Shown here piece after piece: positions 1 through 11,765 of a stretch of 64,000 nucleotides of DNA. How positions within the stretch are numbered: position 1 is the first letter of the stretch; the number at the start of each line of letters is the position of its first letter. Made by a program: the position numbers and the translations under genes. Under the pieces are notes generated by a model that did no database searches, was not told the origin of the DNA, and was given only the letters and a program-made list of their open reading frames with translations. This stretch comes from Tolypeutes matacus (Eukaryota; Chordata; Mammalia; Cingulata; Chlamyphoridae), in the NCBI GenBank assembly GCA_026826555.1, contig JAKSZT010038590.1:775367-839366 (forward strand), in the 5' to 3' direction.

Positions 1-1418
1 GGTAGAAACCAGCTGTGAAGCCATCTGGTCCTGGGCTCTTCTTAGTTTGGAGGTTTTTGATGACTGAGTCTATATCTTTACTTGTAATTGGACTTTTGAA
101 TTCATCAACTTTTTCTTTCATCAATGTAGGCTGTTTGTGAGTTTCTAGAAATTTGCCATTTCCTCTAAATTATCATTCTTTTTGGCATATAATTTTTCAA
201 AGTATCCTCTTATTTCTTTGGGGTCAGTAGTGATATCCCCTTGCTCATTCCGTGTTTTGTGTATTTGCATGTGTTCTCTCTTTTTCTTTGTTAGTCTGGC
301 GAAGGGTTTGCCAATTTTATTGATCTTGAAGAACCAACTTTTGGTTTTGTTTATTTTTTCTAGTGCTTTCTTATTCTCTATTTGATTTAGTTCTGCTCTA
401 AACTTTGTTATTTTCTTCTTTCTTCTTTAGGTTTAGTTTGTTGTTGTTTTTCCAATTCCTGCAGGTGTGCAGTTAGGTCTTCATTTTTAGCTCTTTTTCC
501 TTTTTAATATATGTATTTATGGCTATTAACTTCCCTCTCAGGACAGCTTTGGCTGTATCACATAAGTTTTGATATGTTGTGTTGTCATTTTCATTAGTTT
601 AAAGGTAGCTACTGCTTTCTTTGAGTTTTCCTTCTTGACCCACTGTTTTTCGAAGAGTGTGCTGTTTAACTTCCATGTCTTTGTGCCTAGTCTGTTTCTC
701 TGGTCCTTAGTGATTTCCAATTTCATTCCATTGTGGTTGGAGAAGTTTCTTTGTATAATCTCAATCTTTCTGAATTCATTAAGAGTTGTTCTGTGGCATA
801 ACATGTGGTCTATCTTGGACTATGATCCATGTGCATTCAAGAAAAATGTAAATCCTACTGTATTTGGGTGTAGTGTTCTATATACGTCTATTAGGTCCAG
901 GTCCTCTAATGTATTATTCAGAGTCTTTGTTTCTTTATTAATTCTCTGTCTAGATGATTTGTCAATTGTGGTTTATGGAATAATAAAGTCCACCACTATA
1001 ATTGTAGAGACATTTATTTCTCCATTTAGTTTTTCCAGTGTTTAGCTCATGTATTTTGAGGCACCCCAATTAGGTGCAAAAATGTTTATGATTGTTTTCT
1101 CTTCTTGAGAGATTACCTCATTTAGTAATATATAGTGTCATCTTTGTCTCTTACCATAGTTTTGCATTTAAAGTCTATTTTGTCTGATATTAGGATAGCT
1201 ACTCCTGCCCTTTTTTGGCTGTTTGCTTGTAAAATTGTTTTCCCACCATTTGCTTTCAGCTTCCTTGAATACCTGGGTTGAAGGTGGGTTTCTTGTAGAC
1301 AGCATATAGATGGATGATATTTCCTTATCCATTCTGCCAATCTGTGTCTCTTGACTCGTGAGTTTAATCCATTAACATTCAGTGTTATTATTTGCAAGGA
1401 ATTTCTTACATCAGCCAT
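1..1418 (-). pseudogene. L1 ORF2 remnant: endonuclease and start of reverse transcriptase
   Basis: ORF2 of L1 encodes the endonuclease and reverse transcriptase that copy the element into new sites. The start is ATG at 1418, and the first 98 codons (to 1122) are open and match an L1 endonuclease N-terminus: [15 protein letters not shown], then CCLQETHL with its catalytic glutamate. A later open piece at 804-538 carries the endonuclease SNHNGMKLEI region, where the active-site aspartate of the usual SDHN is replaced by asparagine. Between and after these pieces the frame is lost repeatedly. The left edge lies in the region before the catalytic reverse transcriptase motif. The copy cannot make a working protein. 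Confidence 0.88.
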
Positions 1419-1589
1419 ATTTTCTTTGGATTAATGTATGTCATATGCTTTTATTATTTCTATTAATGTCTTTTAGTTGTTCTTACACTCTCCTCCAACT
1501 CTGTCTCCCCTGCTTTTTCCTTTCAACTTGTAGAACTTCCTTTAGTATTTCTTGAAGTTCAGGGATCTTTTTGGCATACTGTCTTAATT

Positions 1590-2476
1590 TCTGTCTATAT
1601 GTGAATATTTTGAACTCTCTATCATTTTTGAAAGGTTTTGATATGCCAGTTTTGCTGGATAGAGAATTTGTGACTGGAATTTTTTTGTTTTAGTACTTTG
1701 ACTATGTCATACCACTGTCTTCCTGCCTCCATGGTTTCAGATAAGAAATCAGCACTTAATCATATTGTGCTTCCCTTGTTTGTGATGGTTCTCTTTTCTC
1801 TTGCTGCCTTGAGTATTTTCTCTGTGTCTTGAGCACTGGACATTTTGACAAGTATATGTCTTGGAGTTGGCCTGTTGGAATTTTTACTGTTTGGGGTGTG
1901 CTGTGCTTCCTGGACAAGGACATCCATCTCTCTCAATAGGGTTGTGAGGTTTTCAGCCATTATTTCCTTCAACACTACACCTGTTCCCTTTCCCTTCTCT
2001 TCTCCTTCTGTGATGCCTATAATGCATATGTTCATGCATTTTATGTTTTTGTTTAATTCCATGAGGCCCTGCTGGATTTTTTCTATCTTTTTATCTTTCT
2101 GTTCTACTATTTGTTTGACTTCAGATGTATTGTCTTCCACGTCACTAATTCTTTCTTCTGCCTCTTCAAAGCTGCTGTTATGTGAATCCAGCATCTTTTT
2201 GATTTCTTGGATTGTATGATTGATCACCATCATATCCATTATCTTTTTATGTATGTTTAGAATTTCTTCAGTATGTTCTCCCAGTTTTTTCTTTATATCC
2301 TTAATCTCTTCCTTCACTTCACAACTAAGTTGGTCCATGATATTTGTTTGGAAAGTTTTGATTAGTTGTTCCATGTTCTGCATCCCTTCCTGGTTTTTAG
2401 TTTGTTCATTGGACTGTTCCATGTCTTCCTGTTTCTCAGTGTGGTTTGTTATTTTTTGTTGCCCTCTAGTCATCAT
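1590..2476 (-). pseudogene. L1 ORF1 (RNA-binding chaperone), partly open
   Basis: ORF1p is the trimeric coiled-coil RNA chaperone of the L1 particle. The frame opens at ATG 2476 with MMTRGQQK and stays open for 238 codons to 1760. It shows a lysine- and glutamate-rich coiled coil (about residues 40-140), then the RRM-like CINICIIGITEGEE-type region and the start of the C-terminal domain (TPRHILVKMS, AREKRTIT). An early stop removes the rest of the C-terminal domain, whose sequence is still recognisable down to about 1590. The other L1 copy is open for 290 codons over the same stretch. The coiled coil has changed more than the C-terminal half. Confidence 0.85.
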
Positions 2477-2489
2477 TTTATCTTGATGG

Positions 2490-4288
2490 GTTTATTCAGT
2501 TGATTAGCATCTCTCTCTGCTCTAGAGTTTTATTTAGCTGGTGGTTCTCTGTGTGTGTTAAGTTTTCTCTTTGACACTTTTTCCTTCCTATTTTATTTCC
2601 ATGTTTCTTTCTATTTTCCCTTGAAGGCAAAAGATTAGGACCAGAGAAATCAAAAGATGTGAGAAAGGAAGAAGGATAATAGTAATATGACTTAAAGTTA
2701 GAAGAGGGACCATATAAGACTTAGTAATAAAAAATATTTAACTCATGTAGGCAGTGTAGAGTTATAGGGGAAAAAGTGGAGTACCTACAATGGGCTTGGA
2801 AACTAACAAGAGGAAAATATATATAATGATCTAGAAGGCCAGAATGATGAGGAAAGAGAGAAAGAATTTAAAAAGGGCTGAAAGCAAAAAGTTAATAATA
2901 ATTTAAAAAGAAGAAAACAGAATAGATAGAATAGAAATTGACACCCTTGAAGTTGTGGTCTAATGAAAAAAGGTGTTATGTAAGAATCACAACAGAAAGC
3001 AGAAGACAGAAAGATGAAGGAAGGAAGAGAGATAGCATTGGGAGACAAAATCAATATAGACAGAGAATGGGAAATCACAGAAGAAGAAGCACAGCAAAGA
3101 AGAGACAAGCTAGCAGCACATAATTAGAACAAAATAAAATAAATAAGAAAAAGCAGGGGGAAAAAGATAAAAGAAAAACAAAGAGACAACAGATAAACAA
3201 AGAAAAACCAATCAATCACACAAGCAAGCAATCAAACAAAGCTAAGGAAGAAAAGTGTTCCTTCTTGGGCCCTGTGGCACCTCTCAGCCTGCTTGTGTTC
3301 ATCAATCAATTGCCCTGCAAGGTTCTACCTGCAGGTTTTAAGGCAGATTTTAGTGATTAAACTAAGTTAAAAGAATTTCTTTTTTTTTTTTAAGTGACTG
3401 TCTTCTTTTGTTTTTGGCAAAATTAGGGACCCAAAAGAAGGCCTCTTCTACACCACCTCCTTCACCAAGGGTACCCTAAATAGGCTCATGGAAACTAATC
3501 AAGCACTTCCCCCTTCCTGGCCACCCCAGGGAGTTGAAGTTCTGAGGCTTGTCAGTTCAGAATGATAAAAATGGCTGACTCTGGCCCCTCCAGAGCCAAG
3601 CCTCACTATCATCAGTCTGTTAGGTAAATCAGGCTTTCTCAGCAGATTCACCTCTCCCCTCAGCCTGGTGCCACTTCAAACCAGCTTATTTGCCCCCCAA
3701 AGCTGTGAGGGGTTCCATGCAACCAAACCCACAGAAAGGAAATCCCTCTCCACCTTCTGTCAGAACCCTTCCTTTCTTGGAGAATGCTCTTTCTCACCGG
3801 GTTACCAGTGGGAGTCTGGGTGTATCACTGGAAGCTAGGTAGATCAAACTTCCACAGCAGATTCATTACTCTCATCAGCCTGGTACTACTTCAAGTCAGC
3901 TATTTTGTTCCCCAAAGCTGCAAAGGGTTCCAGGCAGCCAAATCCACAGAAAGAAAACCCCTTTTGACCCTCTGCCAGTACCTTCTCACTCTTGGAGAAA
4001 GCTCCCTCACTAGGTTGACAGCAGGAGTAACAACTCATCCCAGCCTTTTCCCTTGAGCATGGGGTTCAGCCATCTGTGTTGACTGCCACAGCCCGGGGAA
4101 AAACTCACTAATCTTTCCTGAGCAATCCACCTCACCATCCAACTCCCTCCAGACCAATGTCCCCAAAGATGTCGCTCCATGCACCCCCTGCACAGACCTC
4201 TCAGGCAAGATCCTGTCCCCAATCAGCCATCCTCCGAGAGTGAGTTATTGAGTGCCCTCCTAAACTGAGGCCATCTTGCCCCTCCCAT
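2490..4288 (-). promoter_or_regulatory. L1 5' UTR (decayed internal promoter)
   Basis: This noncoding stretch lies upstream of ORF1 and is alignable along its length with the 5' UTR at 44250-46203. It includes a purine-rich half next to ORF1 (about 2600-3250) and a GC-richer distal half (about 3400-4288). L1 5' UTRs normally hold an internal RNA polymerase II promoter. Most CpG positions of the sister copy appear here as TpG or CpA, as expected of long-methylated DNA. The open frames within it are not conserved and are not genes. Confidence 0.75.
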
Positions 4289-4299
4289 GTATTCTTCAA

Positions 4300-4605
4300 G
4301 CTCTTGACGTGGCACTAATCTTTAGTATATATGTGTGAGTCTATTTCTTAACTCTTTATACAGTTTCACTGATCAAGGCTTCTATGTTTTCAACAATACC
4401 ATACTCTCTTATTTTAACTTTTTGATAAATCCTAAAATCAGATTATGTGATATCTCTAACTTTATTCTACTTTCTCAAAGTTGTAAAATCATAATGTCAA
4501 TATCTGCAAAAATATTCTTGCTTATATTTTAATTTCGTTGCATTAAATGTACAGATCAATTTGGAATGGCATTTAATTAATAGATCAATTTCTCCTAAAT
4601 GGTTT
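4300..4605 (-). repeat. Ancient L1 ORF2 fragment
   Basis: On the minus strand this stretch resembles the ORF2 region between the reverse transcriptase and the C-terminal cysteine-rich domain: it corresponds to the part of the other L1 near 40400-40760, including the 'aatttggaatggcatt' and 'atagatcaattt' landmarks. It is far more diverged than the two young L1s, so it is a separate old insertion next to the 5' end of the first L1. Its ends are approximate. Confidence 0.5.
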
Positions 4606-6195
4606 CATACCAATATCCTGGCATAGTTGGCAGAATTTGTCAGAGCAATCTATAAGCCTGTATTGAGGAATCCATGGGGGAAATCCTGGGCTGATCTTCT
4701 ACCTCTCTATGTGGAGGGGTGCCAAATTGCTTGATTGTTGCAGACATTAGAATGAATATTAGGACACTCTGAAAATGCAGGATGGGATAGACTGTATAAT
4801 CCAAGGATAAAATATTGTGAAGCGTAACAAAGATAGTAAGCATGCTACTGCCGCAATTGGCTGTTATGGGCTAGCTACAGCATACTGCCTTGAGAAAGAC
4901 AGAGAAATCCCCAGAGTGAAATAAACATGACTAGGGTATGGTTCTATAGAGAAGAATCTTTTATCTGAATTTAGCCTGGATGGCTACTAAAATCAGCAGC
5001 TGAGACAGCAAAATTTCTACTCCAGGAAATGCCACCAGGAATAGACAAACAATTTTTATGCACTCTTACCACATTCTCCAGGTCATATTTATATGACCAG
5101 GAAAGATATTTCCCACTCTACAGAGGAGACCCAAAAGAAGATAGAAAGCTTAATTTCTCCAACTGGTAATTGAAGTTTACAATGAATAAGTGAATTAGTG
5201 CAGGAATTGAGGAAAAGTCCCTCAGCTTTCCTTAAAGGCCAAATTGAGAAAAGCCAGTGCTTCAAAAGGCAAAGGACACTCCTGGAAACTCTAGTGGACA
5301 AAGGTCAATTAGAGCAGCGTTAGAACAAAAAGTTAGATCCCTTTACCCATGCTTCAAGGGGTGAGAGATATTCTTAAGAAATTAGAAAGCCCCAAGGACA
5401 GCAGGGCAGAAACCTACAAAAACCTGGAATGAAAGGTGCCTGGGGGAGGGAAGGCTTACATCTGAAATAAAACCAAAATATTTAAAGCATAGCCTCCTGA
5501 ATATATATATCCTTTGCTATAAGCTATAAATCTATTAACCAAATAATTCCCAGATAACTTTTTCTACATTTTTTAATATAAAAGTTTTTCCAAGAACAAA
5601 CTTGCATACTGCAGGCAACACTGATCCCAGAGGAGATCTTAAAATGTCTAAAAACTGGAAGTGTGGAATGATGGAAAATCCATGCACAAACCATACCAAA
5701 AGAGTGAGAATTATCGGTCAAATTAGTGTGATTTATGTTTCTCTTCTGCATATCTTACATTCTATTCATGTCTGCTTGTTCAATGCACATCTTAATACCT
5801 CCAGATGGTAATATGGTAATATTAAATTAACAAATAAAATTTCTTAAGAGGGCTCTATTCAAATATCTAACAATTAAATAAGTGCATTCACACACACACA
5901 CACACACACACATAAATGATACTCCTGGAGTACCAAATTGGAAAAAGATGAGCTTCTGGTGCTCTTTTAAACATTATCTAAATAAGACATTGGCCAAATA
6001 GTTTTTTTAGGGTGAAGAGGTCATATAGAAATATAAATAGAGAAATTATTGGAAATTATTGGAAGAAGGAAAGAAGTTTCTTGACTAACCCTGTCCTCCA
6101 GGGACCTCTCCTATACTTGAATGAATTCAAAGCTCTCATCAAAACTGGTTGAGGGAGCTATGGGGGAAGGTCTAGGTGTGGTAAGATGGGAAAAT
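4606..6195. other. Unassigned, repeat-like intergenic DNA
   Basis: No conserved open frame or RNA gene is visible. The piece around 4990-5500 (purine-rich, with 'gaaagccccaaggacagcagggcagaa') has the texture of an ancient L1 5' UTR on the plus strand, but I could not establish this. Frames of 60-75 codons here show no recognisable domain. Confidence 0.35.
5889..5912. repeat. (CA)12 microsatellite
   Basis: Twelve uninterrupted CA units. It is likely to be length-polymorphic. Confidence 0.97.
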
Positions 6196-6830
6196 GTGCA
6201 TTGTTTTAATTTGCCAAAGTGCTGCCAATGCAAACTACCAAAAATATGTTGGCATTTATAAAGGGTACTCATATGGAGTAAAGACTTACAACTCCAAGGC
6301 CATGAAATGTCCAAATCTAATCATCATAGAGATGCTTTCTCACCAAAATCAGCTACTGCTGATCCCAGTGTAATCCCATGTCGTGAAGCAAGATGGCTGC
6401 CAATCTCTGTGAGGCTTTACCCTTCCCCTCCAGGCTCATATCTCCTTCTTAGCTGCTCCATGGGCCCAGCCTCTTGGGGCTTTGTACTTAAACAATCCTG
6501 TAGTCATCTTTCTCCTGGCTTCGGTTTTGTTCCTTAGGGCTTATGTCCTTGCTGCTCTGCTGTGGGCAAAACTGAAGTCTTTTCTCTCAATGGCAGTTCC
6601 CATTTTTCCTCCTCTGCCCATTTTTATCTGATCCAGTAAAGGGGCAGGGACTCAACCTGAGTCGTGCCTTACTGATGTGGTAGAATCAAGTGTAGAATCA
6701 AAACCCTAAAATCAATCTTAACAAGTAATCTAATAAAAACTCCCACAACTGAATTTTATACAATCAAAGGGTATCACACCCAGAGGAATAGGTTAGTTTA
6801 CAAACATGATCTTTTCAGGATTCATGAAAT
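6196..6830 (-). mobile_element. MaLR-like LTR, probably solo
   Basis: The stretch begins 'gttttaatttgccaaag' and includes the marker 'gccatgaaatgtccaaat', a pyrimidine-rich centre (6400-6620) and an AT-rich end with 'actgaattttatacaatcaaagg'. The same order of markers recurs at 11130-11607, 24880-25400 and 59723-60447, and in the opposite direction at 34764-35475. At 59723-60447 the LTR is followed by what looks like a MaLR internal region, so I place the family there and infer the minus orientation. No internal region follows this copy. Confidence 0.6.
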
Positions 6831-7740
6831 AATCTCAAAATGCCACATGCATTTATATTAGAACTCTCTCTATTAGGGCTGCAAATTAAGAATGATAGGG
6901 AGAGAGGGAATGTTATAGAATAAACATTGGTTTGCATAGTTTGTTCTATAATTCCCTAATTTAATTTTTTAAGTCTTGTGGTTAGAGTAATTACTAATTC
7001 AATTGCCAAGTTTCAGTAAGTAAAGAAAAAGCCCTTGAAAGCCTTGAAATTTTTTTCTAAATTATGATTGAAATAAACTAAACCAGTATAATATATATTT
7101 GAGAGCCTGATAGTATGCTTTGACATTGCTCAAAATTTTAGAATAGTATAAAAAAATTTAGCCTCTTATGGAAGAAGGAAAAACACATTTCCCACATAAA
7201 ATATAATTGTTTCTATTTTATTCAACTTGGCTGTAATCTCCTTAGGGTTATATGGATACTAATAAAGTAAATTAACATTATATTTATTAGATCTTTAAGA
7301 TAATGAAAAGTGTAAGTTTCTATTTAATGGAAGTAATTTAAAAAAGAGACTGTAGATCAGTCCTAAAGTAAAATAACTAGTTTTCACAGAACAAAATGAG
7401 GGATGTAAGATGAAAATTAAGTGGATATAGAAAGAAAGAAAAGGTTTGTGGAAGGGAATTATATTTGTCATAGTTAATGCCGACTAAAACTTTATAAGCT
7501 TGTTTAAGGGATATTATTTTTATCATATGATAAAATAACACCTTTTTTTTTTTTCATGAGAGTGGGAATATGTGGGACAAAAAATTAAAGGAAATGAAAA
7601 GGTATAGAGGGCTTGTGAAAGTAAATTTTGTTTGAGGACATTTTAATAAGCTTACTTAAAGGTAAAATTTTTCTTGAGTGAAGTAAAAAGTCTATGTGGT
7701 TATGGATTATTATAGGATATTTGTAAAAGCATTTTCTTTT
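6831..7740. other. AT-rich DNA, nothing recognised
   Basis: No open frame of note, no RNA gene and no repeat that I can name. A short T-run lies at 7543-7554. Confidence 0.4.
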
Positions 7741-7744
7741 TAAA

Positions 7745-8995
7745 AATATATATTTTTTAATTTATTTTTAAAAGATACTTAGATTGCATAAAATGTTACA
7801 TGAAAAAATAGGGATTCCCATATGCCCCACTCCTCACACCTCCCACTTTTCCCCACATTAACAACTTTCATTAGTGTGGTACATTCATTGCAATTGATGA
7901 ACACATTTTGGAGCATTGCCACTAAGCATGGATTATAATTTACATTGTAGTTTACACTCTCTCCCACTCAATTCTGTAGGTAATGGCAGGATATATAATG
8001 GCTTGTATCTATCATTGCAATGTCATTCAGGACAATTTCAAGTCATGAAAATGTCCCCGTATTACACCTCTATTTTCCCCTCCCTGACTTCAACACTTCC
8101 AGTGGCCACTGTCTCCACTTCAATTATATAATGTATTCCATTGCTAGAATCTCAAGAAGTCTATAGTAGGATACCAGTAAATCTACTCTAGTCCATATTT
8201 TATTCCCCAATTCTGAGAATTCTGGGATGGTAATGCTCACTTCACCACTAATCGAGAGGGGTTTCTGATCCCATATGGCTGATGGATGAGACTCTCTTGT
8301 TTGCAGTTGTAGACTTTCTCTCAGTTCCTCACCTCCTTGTTGGTTGTCTTGGGTGAGTCCAATGAACTGGAGAGTAGGTGTTGCAACTCCGCTTAGACTC
8401 AGGGCCCAGCTGGCACATGGACAGCCCAGAGATTCAAGTCTGTTGGACATAAACCTTCCAACTCCAGCACCAATTATAGGTTTGAATAGAAGGGACAAAA
8501 GAGGCATGTCTAGAGCAGTCACAACTGTGTCCAAATTTGTCACACTTAGGAACACAAACTGCAAAGTCAGGCCCACGGGCAAGTCAAAAAACTCCGGAGT
8601 TGTATGCCATGACTGTAGGACCTGGGTGTCTCCAGAACCCTCAGGGGCCCCACTATTTGGAGTAGTATATGGTTTGTCAGTCTATGAGATCCTGCTGAGA
8701 TGTGCATAAGTGTTGCCTCTCTGATGACTTCCTGCTCACTTGAAGTCTCTTAGTCATATGACTTTATTTGTCTTTACCTTTTCCCCCTTTTATTCAAGGG
8801 CTTTTTCCAGCTGCATCACCAGCTGGTGTTTGGTAGTAATCCCTCTTTGCCAGGGAGGGTCATCACTGGGAGTCATATCTTTTGCTTAGGGTAAAGTAAT
8901 GCATTTATATGCTGAGTTTGGCTTAAAGAAAGGCCACATTTGAGCAACATGGAGTCCCTCAGGAAGTAACTCGTAGGCACCCTACAATACCAGGC
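7745..8995 (-). mobile_element. A-tailed retroposon, 'X-family' copy 1 (1.25 kb)
   Basis: This is the same sequence as 15800-17098 but reversed, so its tail is the T/A-rich edge near 7745-7775. The family (my working label) also appears at 22018-22725 and 62918-64000. On the minus strand two stretches are open in one and the same frame: 8582-8124 (152 codons, with LSLLFKP and PCASWALSLSG) and 7967-7779 (62 codons, with NCNECTTLMK and EWGIWE), separated by stops. The plus copy at 15051-17098 is open over corresponding pieces. The copy is 5' truncated near 8995. It may be an L1 3' end or a separate non-autonomous element. Confidence 0.75.
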
Positions 8996-10070
8996 TAAGT
9001 TAAAGCATTTTCTAAACTGAAGGATTTCAGTGTAAATGGTTGGTTCCAGGAAGCCATTATTAAGTAGCAAAGAAACTTGTCAGACACTGCCTCAATCTTT
9101 TAAAAACGAATACTAAATCCAATATCTGCTACCTATTTCAAACCCTATTTGCAGAAATCAATGCTGCATTTACCACTCTTAATGAATTTTTTTTTAAAGA
9201 ATAACCCTCATTGTTGAAAGTTAATCTACTCTTACAATGCACATATTAGTGTTCCAATAGGCATGTGAACATATTAAGGTGGTGTTAGTGGGAAAGTAGT
9301 CTTGATTACATTGGAAATCTAAGGTTTTCAAAAAACAATTGGGAAAACAGTTATGTTTTTCCTGTTTGCTGAAGTTTATACATTATTACTGCATATCTTA
9401 CAGTGAACAGGGTGGAAGCTGTTCATTTCATCTGAATTAAAATACTTTCAAGAACCTTAAAACTATATAGTTAGTTTCATTTCATATATTATGGGTTACA
9501 CGAGAAGTGTTTGGGAAGTGTTGCAAATTGAAGACATTTCTTAATCTTCTGCTTGATAATTCTGGGTAAGCAAAATATTACTTTTATGTTATTTCTTTAT
9601 TTAAAGATTGTATAAAATTCTTAGACTTAAGTTCTCACTATCAATATTCTTCCTATTACTGATCTGCATAGTGGTATTGTTGGTCATAATTTTAGTTATT
9701 CTTAGAAGAATGCAAAATTTTACAAAAACAACCAAAATCCCTTAGTTTTTACACTGCTCTACAATGATACTTCTCTAAAAGAGCATGCAGTCAGCTCATC
9801 TTCAACAAAGGGGGACACTAAAGGCGAAGCAAGGCAAGTCTATAAGCTATGTTTTACCTGTTGATTAACATAATTTTGGAAAAACTGTAAAAGGAACATA
9901 ATACAAAACTTTTACTATATTCTGTAGTAAATGGTTTTTAAAAACAGCTTTATTTAAAACACTCATAAGGAATGAGGGGTCTTGATTGAAAGTATTTGTT
10001 GTAGTAGCTTTTATTCCTGAGTTCTGATTGCTGATTGCTATTTCTAAATCCTGAGATGTTTCACTCTTTG
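8996..10070. other. Nothing recognised
   Basis: AT-rich single-copy-looking DNA with only short non-conserved frames. Nothing here matches the other repeats of the window. Confidence 0.4.
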
Positions 10071-10074
10071 TGTA

Positions 10075-10260
10075 TAACTTAACATACAATGCAATTATAC
10101 TCAGCTGTAAGAAGGAATGCAATATTAACACATGGGATAACATAGATGAATCATGAAAACCTTATTGTGAGTGAAGTAAGCCACTCACTGAGGACAAATA
10201 TTATAAGACCTAACTGATATGAATTAAGCAATTTGAGAAGAATCATTAGATTTTTTAAGT
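10075..10260 (+). repeat. Ancient L1 ORF2 C-terminal fragment
   Basis: The run 'ttatactcagctgtaagaaggaatgca' followed by 'gggataacatagatgaatcatgaaaacctta' and 'gtgagtgaagtaagcca' is the plus-strand counterpart of the end of L1 ORF2. The same segment lies on the minus strand at 39430-39520 and 55215-55310. The strong divergence indicates an old, separate insertion. Confidence 0.6.
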
Positions 10261-11129
10261 ACTGTAACATACCTGGAACTCAGAGCTAAAGTTAGCCAGC
10301 TCTAAAGGAGCTAAAGAAGCATCCTTATGACTACACAAAAGGAGTGACCATGTAGGAGTTGCCACAGGATGGTGCTGGCTAAGACACTAGGAATCTCCAT
10401 TAAATATTCTGACCTTGTTCATATTATACAAGACTGTGAGGCTTGTTCACAGCTCTGACTGCATTTGGTGCCTTACAACAGTGGACATATGCACAAAACC
10501 AACATACCATTAAGGGACCAACAAACAGATTTGCGCATTTAGATCAGGCCTCAACTACTGCCCAGGGTGTCTCTCCATTTGAATTATTGGCACAGCCAGG
10601 TAGAACAGCTCATAAAACCTGGCCATGCCCCTGAAGTGGACAGAAACAAGATGCTGCTGAAGACTCCCAGTCTCTTTAGCCTTAGAGTGGTCACTGCCTC
10701 CAGAATATCTCTGTTTCATACCCCTGGAGGGCACTATTCAAAAGGTCTGTGGAACACTGGAACCAATATTCATATTCTTAAGAGGACTGACAGTACTACA
10801 GTATGCCAACTGCATGAAAGACATATCAACAGTAGCAATAATTGCCAGAGTGATGTGGGTAGAATCTAAACCCACCCCCCCACACACACACACAAAAAAA
10901 ACCCTAATAAAGCACAATTGGCATTACAGCCTGCTCCTGTGATGGTCAACATGTGTGTTATTGTAAGCCCATTCTTAGCAAATGTCCATGGGCCCATGGA
11001 AGAAAGTTCCACTGCTATTTTACTCACTTGAGAAAAACTCCCCCTCTGGTACCTAGTAAACATTTATTTTTAGATAAATAAAATGGGGATATGATATTTA
11101 ACTTTTATGTTTTCTTCATATATGTTTTA
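10261..11129. other. Unassigned DNA, possibly ERV-derived
   Basis: A frame of 100 codons at 10567-10869 (+) and one of 65 at 10866-11063 (-) show no domain I can name. The base composition is richer in GC than the flanks, as in old retroviral interiors, but no motif supports a call. Confidence 0.3.
10868..10905. repeat. Simple repeat (C)n-(CA)n-(A)n
   Basis: A run of C, then CA units, then A. It is low-complexity and probably polymorphic. Confidence 0.9.
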
Positions 11130-11607
11130 GTTTTCTAGGCTGCTTAAGGAAAGACAATGAAATGGTTCATCACAAACAATGGGAATTTAGTAGCTTACAG
11201 TTTTGAGGTGGGGAAAATGTCCAAATTAAGGCATCATCAAGGTGGTACCTTTTCTCCCAAGACTGTAGCATTCTGGTTCTGGCAGCCAATGACTCCTGGT
11301 CCCTAGCTTGTCACATAGCAAGGATTATCTTGACATTTCCTGGTTGATTCCATTTCCATTGATTACAGCTTCTGGCTACTCCAACTGTGACTTTTTCTCT
11401 ATCACAGTCTGAATTTCATTCCACTTATAAAGGTTGCAATAATAGGATTAAAACCCATCATGTATGAGATAAGTCATTCCTTAATTGAAGCATCCTAATA
11501 AAAAATGACCTACTTAGAATTATTTCATACCCACAGGAATAGATTAACTTTAAGAACATTTTTTTTTTCCTGGGGGTTATATAGAGCTTCAATCCACAAC
11601 ACTCCAC
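11130..11607 (-). mobile_element. MaLR-like LTR
   Basis: It has the same marker order as the copy at 6196: 'gttttagttttctaggctgct' at the left, then 'tagcttacagttttgagg', 'aaaatgtccaaattaaggcatcatcaag', a pyrimidine-rich middle, and a right end with 'cccacaggaatagatta'. It lies directly beside the ERV-L 3' LTR, so one of the two inserted next to the other. Confidence 0.6.
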
Positions 11608-11611
11608 CTTC

Positions 11612-11765
11612 TGTATTAGTCAGGGCTCTCTAGGAAAACAGAATCAACAGATATATGAAAATATTATATTTTATATGATTATCTCACATGATTGTGAGAT
11701 GGGGATAGGGTAAGCCACAAGCTGAGAGCTCCAATGAAGGTGTTGGAAAAACTCCCATATTGATT
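11612..11765 (-). mobile_element. ERV-L 3' LTR fragment
   Basis: The plus strand begins 'ctgtattagtcagggctctctagg', the reverse complement of an ERV-L (MLT2-type) LTR 3' end. It matches the starts of the LTRs at 21013 and 46250. It lies downstream, in element sense, of the dUTPase-like end of the pol remnant, as the 3' LTR of an ERV-L provirus should. Only the part near the 3' end is clear. The boundary with the internal region is approximate. Confidence 0.65.

Larger units (their letters stand above)
1..4288 (-). mobile_element. L1 retrotransposon, 5' portion (3' part beyond the window edge)
   Basis: The block reads, on the minus strand, 5' UTR (about 4288 to 2490), ORF1 (2476 to about 1590), an inter-ORF spacer, then ORF2 from 1418 down to base 1, where the window cuts it in the reverse transcriptase region. 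Its layout and sequence match the full-length L1 at 38929-46203 base for base over long stretches, so both belong to one or closely related subfamilies. This copy is older or more decayed: ORF2 is broken by many stops and frameshifts, and CpG sites present in the other 5' UTR are mostly lost. It is probably 5' truncated, because the first ~160 bases of the other copy are missing. The 3' end and target-site duplication cannot be seen. Confidence 0.93.

Noticed and set aside
569..1045. 158-codon frame on the plus strand
   Set aside because: Antisense of L1 ORF2. The L1 landmarks on the minus strand explain the sequence, and the frame shows no domain of its own.
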